DNA of 64,000 bases from Paracyclopina nana (taxonomy: Eukaryota; Arthropoda; Copepoda; Cyclopoida; Cyclopettidae). A program made the translations under genes and the position numbers. Positions 62,442-64,000 of the stretch are shown in pieces. Location of the stretch: positions 8,804,001 through 8,868,000 of the forward strand of contig JAGUCH010000004.1 of the NCBI GenBank assembly GCA_019096065.1. The letters run 5' to 3'. The notes below the pieces were generated by a model. It was not told the origin of the DNA and did no database searches. It saw only the letters and a program-made list of their open reading frames with translations. Position 1 is the stretch's first letter. Each line of letters starts with the position of its first letter.

Positions 62442-62630
62442 CTCTGTATGTGGTTGAGGCAGAATCTTTTACAGACTTGAATCTAAGCCCTTAAAAGCGA
62501 CCCTTCCTGCAACAAGGTGATGATCACACTCATGAAAGATGACTTGAACACAGATTCCAACCATGGCAAGCAGGGTAGCGCCCAGGTATGCGTACAAATG
62601 ATGTCATTCACTTTTTTCCTCATAATGTGG
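62442..62630 (-). pseudogene. COPZ 3'-exon fragment
   Basis: This segment resembles 62858-63052, part of the last COPZ exon (shared gcgacccttcctgcaacaaggtga-like and atggcaagca, gcgcccaggt, cgtacaaatga stretches). It carries substitutions and indels and is broken on the right, where CAPZA-like sequence begins. Confidence 0.8.
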
Positions 62631-62632
62631 CT

Positions 62633-62806
62633 AGGACGAGGATTGGCTGGAACAGAAACTTCTCAATTGGCAAAGAGGAGAACGCTGAATGATGATGAAT
62701 ATTAGGCACATGGTCAATTGCTGCTTCTGATTTTCTCACACTTGCAAACTAAACAATATTGGCTTGGAAAATCTAATACATTGGCCTTTGCGTTCTAGGA
62801 CTACTA
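62633..62806 (+). pseudogene. CAPZA 3'-end fragment
   Basis: This segment resembles 62113-62283, the end of the CAPZA coding region and its 3' flank (gattg(a/g)ctggaaca, ctcaattggcaaagag, ttgctgcttctgatttt, atattggcttggaaaatcta). The reading frame is not preserved. Confidence 0.85.
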
Positions 62807-62833
62807 GCGTATGATCGTTTCATGTTCTAGAGT

Positions 62834-63522
62834 TTAGCGTAGAAGGGACAGCTTGAGCTGCTCTTTGTAGTTGTTGAAGACTTGTGATACAGTTTGTTCT
62901 CCTCCGGAATCTTCGCGCTTGAGGACGACCCTTCTGGCAACGAGGTGAGGATCGCACTCGAGAAAGACGCCTTGATCACAGATTTCATCGATGGCAAGCA
63001 TGGCAGTGCCCAGGTTCGCGTACAAATGACGTTTCTCCACCTCTTTCCTCAGAATGATGGCGAGGGAGTCGTAAAAGCAGTTGAGAACGGACTGGAGCAT
63101 CAGCTCATTTTCACCCTGAGCTCCAAGCACGTAGAAATAAAGATCCGCGCTTGGCCTGTAAACAAGGAGAGAGAAGTTCGTCAAATCGCACGGGGTCAGC
63201 GCTACTCCAGCGCGGCGTCGTGTCATTTGACGGAAAACGCAGAAATGTAAACAAAGCAAATAATACTTGTAGAGGACAACGAGTCCATCCTGGATGAGGA
63301 TTTCCACGTTGGTCTTTTTGGTCTTGCGGAACAGTTTCCTTTCAAACTCTTTTTGCTCCGGAGTGGAAGCGAGAGTGGCCTTGTCATAGTAGTAGGCCAA
63401 AACGCGTTTCCCTCCCGAGTCCAAAATCACCAGGCCTTTGACGGTGACGAGAGAAGGAAGCTGAAATAAACAGTGCGTGGGGATTTCTCGTCAAATCGCA
63501 AGGTGTCAAATAGATTTACCAT
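62834..63522 (-). CDS. COPZ: coatomer subunit zeta
   Basis: Exons 63520-63522 (only the ATG), 63267-63460 and 62834-63155 give 172 aa. The first exon ends at the start codon, followed by a 59-bp GT..AG intron; the resulting start MLPSLVTVKGLVILD matches the family. Further blocks are EFERKLFRKTKKTNVEI, DLYFYVLGAQGENELMLQSVL, VFLECDPHLVARRV and the end KEQLKLSLLR. This is a longin-fold small subunit of the COPI coat, pairing with gamma-COP in Golgi-to-ER vesicle budding. Introns 1 and 2 contain the CGTCAAATCGC motif seen at other gene starts. A rearranged copy of its 3' end lies just beyond its stop. Confidence 0.92.
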
Positions 63523-64000
63523 TGTGCTGTCTGCTGATGATTTCAAGCGGCGCCAGAGTTATCAGCGGACTTTTTTGGCTTCCGACCACCTTTTTTGAGG
63601 CCAAAACGACCACTTTTGCGACCACAATATTGAAGACCATTTCCAAAACGACCACTTTTCCGACCACCTACCCTAAGACGGCCGAAGCTCAATTGAAGTA
63701 AGAAATGTCATTTTTTCTTCAACAAAGTTTTTTTAATGATTAGTTGGGTGAACTTTTTATGTTAGAAAGTCAAGTCATTTTAAGTTAGACACGCCAAGTT
63801 ACTTTAGGTTAGGCTAAAGAACTGCATGGAGTTTCTTTAGGTTAGACAGCGTCTTTGATTTAGTGTAGACACCTTTTGGCATAGTTGGATTTTGTTATAA
63901 AGTCAAGATATTTTAATGTAGACACCTTTTGGCATAGCACTTTTAGCCTAGACAAATTTCATTGACTGGTATACTTTATGATAGACACCTTTTGGCATAG
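63523..64000. other. COPZ 5' flank with short tandem repeats
   Basis: No gene is supported. The region 63595-63670 has recurring (a)cgaccac(c/t)tttt units. The 20-nt sequence tgtagacaccttttggcata, or close to it, occurs at 63864, 63917 and 63980, spaced 53-63 bp, running to the window edge. Confidence 0.6.

Noticed and set aside
63477-63701. A 74-codon plus-strand frame upstream of COPZ
   Set aside because: It is composed of short tandem cgaccac-type repeats and overlaps the COPZ 5' region.
1-64000. CRISPR arrays, bacterial operons or prophage genes
   Set aside because: Spliced metazoan genes occur across the window and no regular direct-repeat/spacer array was seen.

Overview
The window is nuclear DNA from an animal, most likely an arthropod and plausibly a crustacean. 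Genes are split by many short GT..AG introns (mostly 39-150 bp). The gene set is metazoan: coatomer zeta, capping protein alpha, twinfilin, a KIF17-type kinesin-2, a voltage-gated calcium channel beta subunit, nischarin, Neuralized and DHX37. A Spätzle-type cytokine and a BEL/Pao retrotransposon point to arthropods. I cannot name the species. All exon joins below were built by hand from splice sites, reading frame and family similarity.

Layout. 0.4-2.5 kb: mitochondrial ribosomal protein mS23 (minus) and a pseudouridine-5'-phosphatase-type HAD hydrolase (plus). 2.69-14.61 kb: a complete, very young BEL/Pao LTR retrotransposon on the minus strand, with LTRs that look identical, a 5-bp target duplication, an intact 2560-aa Gag-Pol frame and an extra non-env coding region downstream of pol. 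14.96-18.40 kb: DHX37. 19.09-20.50 kb: nischarin. 22.37-24.51 kb: GC-rich calcium channel beta subunit. 25.70-26.95 kb: secreted coiled-coil protein. 27.03-30.95 kb: two tandem M14 metallocarboxypeptidases with identical exon lengths. 33.38-34.42 kb: unidentified helical protein, divergent from KIF17 (34.80-39.97 kb). 40.11-41.15 kb: KLF-type zinc-finger factor. 42.01-43.76 kb: secreted protein with two Spätzle-like cystine knots. 44.20-47.71 kb: two tandem GT31 glycosyltransferases. 47.80-49.43 kb: Neuralized. 50.70-51.91 kb: twinfilin. 55.69-62.18 kb: capping protein alpha with one 4.8-kb intron. 62.83-63.52 kb: coatomer zeta.

The accessory part is 52.0-62.8 kb. It holds several fold-back structures, a tRNA-headed SINE-like family ending in a 27-bp palindrome, a tandem duplication whose hairpin core is flipped between copies, a 613-bp terminal-inverted-repeat element with Transib-like ends (CACAGTG ends, 5-bp duplication), other MITE-like repeats, and a rearranged duplicate of the convergent CAPZA/COPZ gene ends. 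The best leads are the extra ORF of the BEL/Pao element, the Transib-like element, the SINE family and the double-Spätzle protein.

Most genes are independent housekeeping or signalling genes. Visible functional groupings are the actin regulators twinfilin and capping protein alpha, which interact physically in known systems, and the two tandem paralogue pairs.
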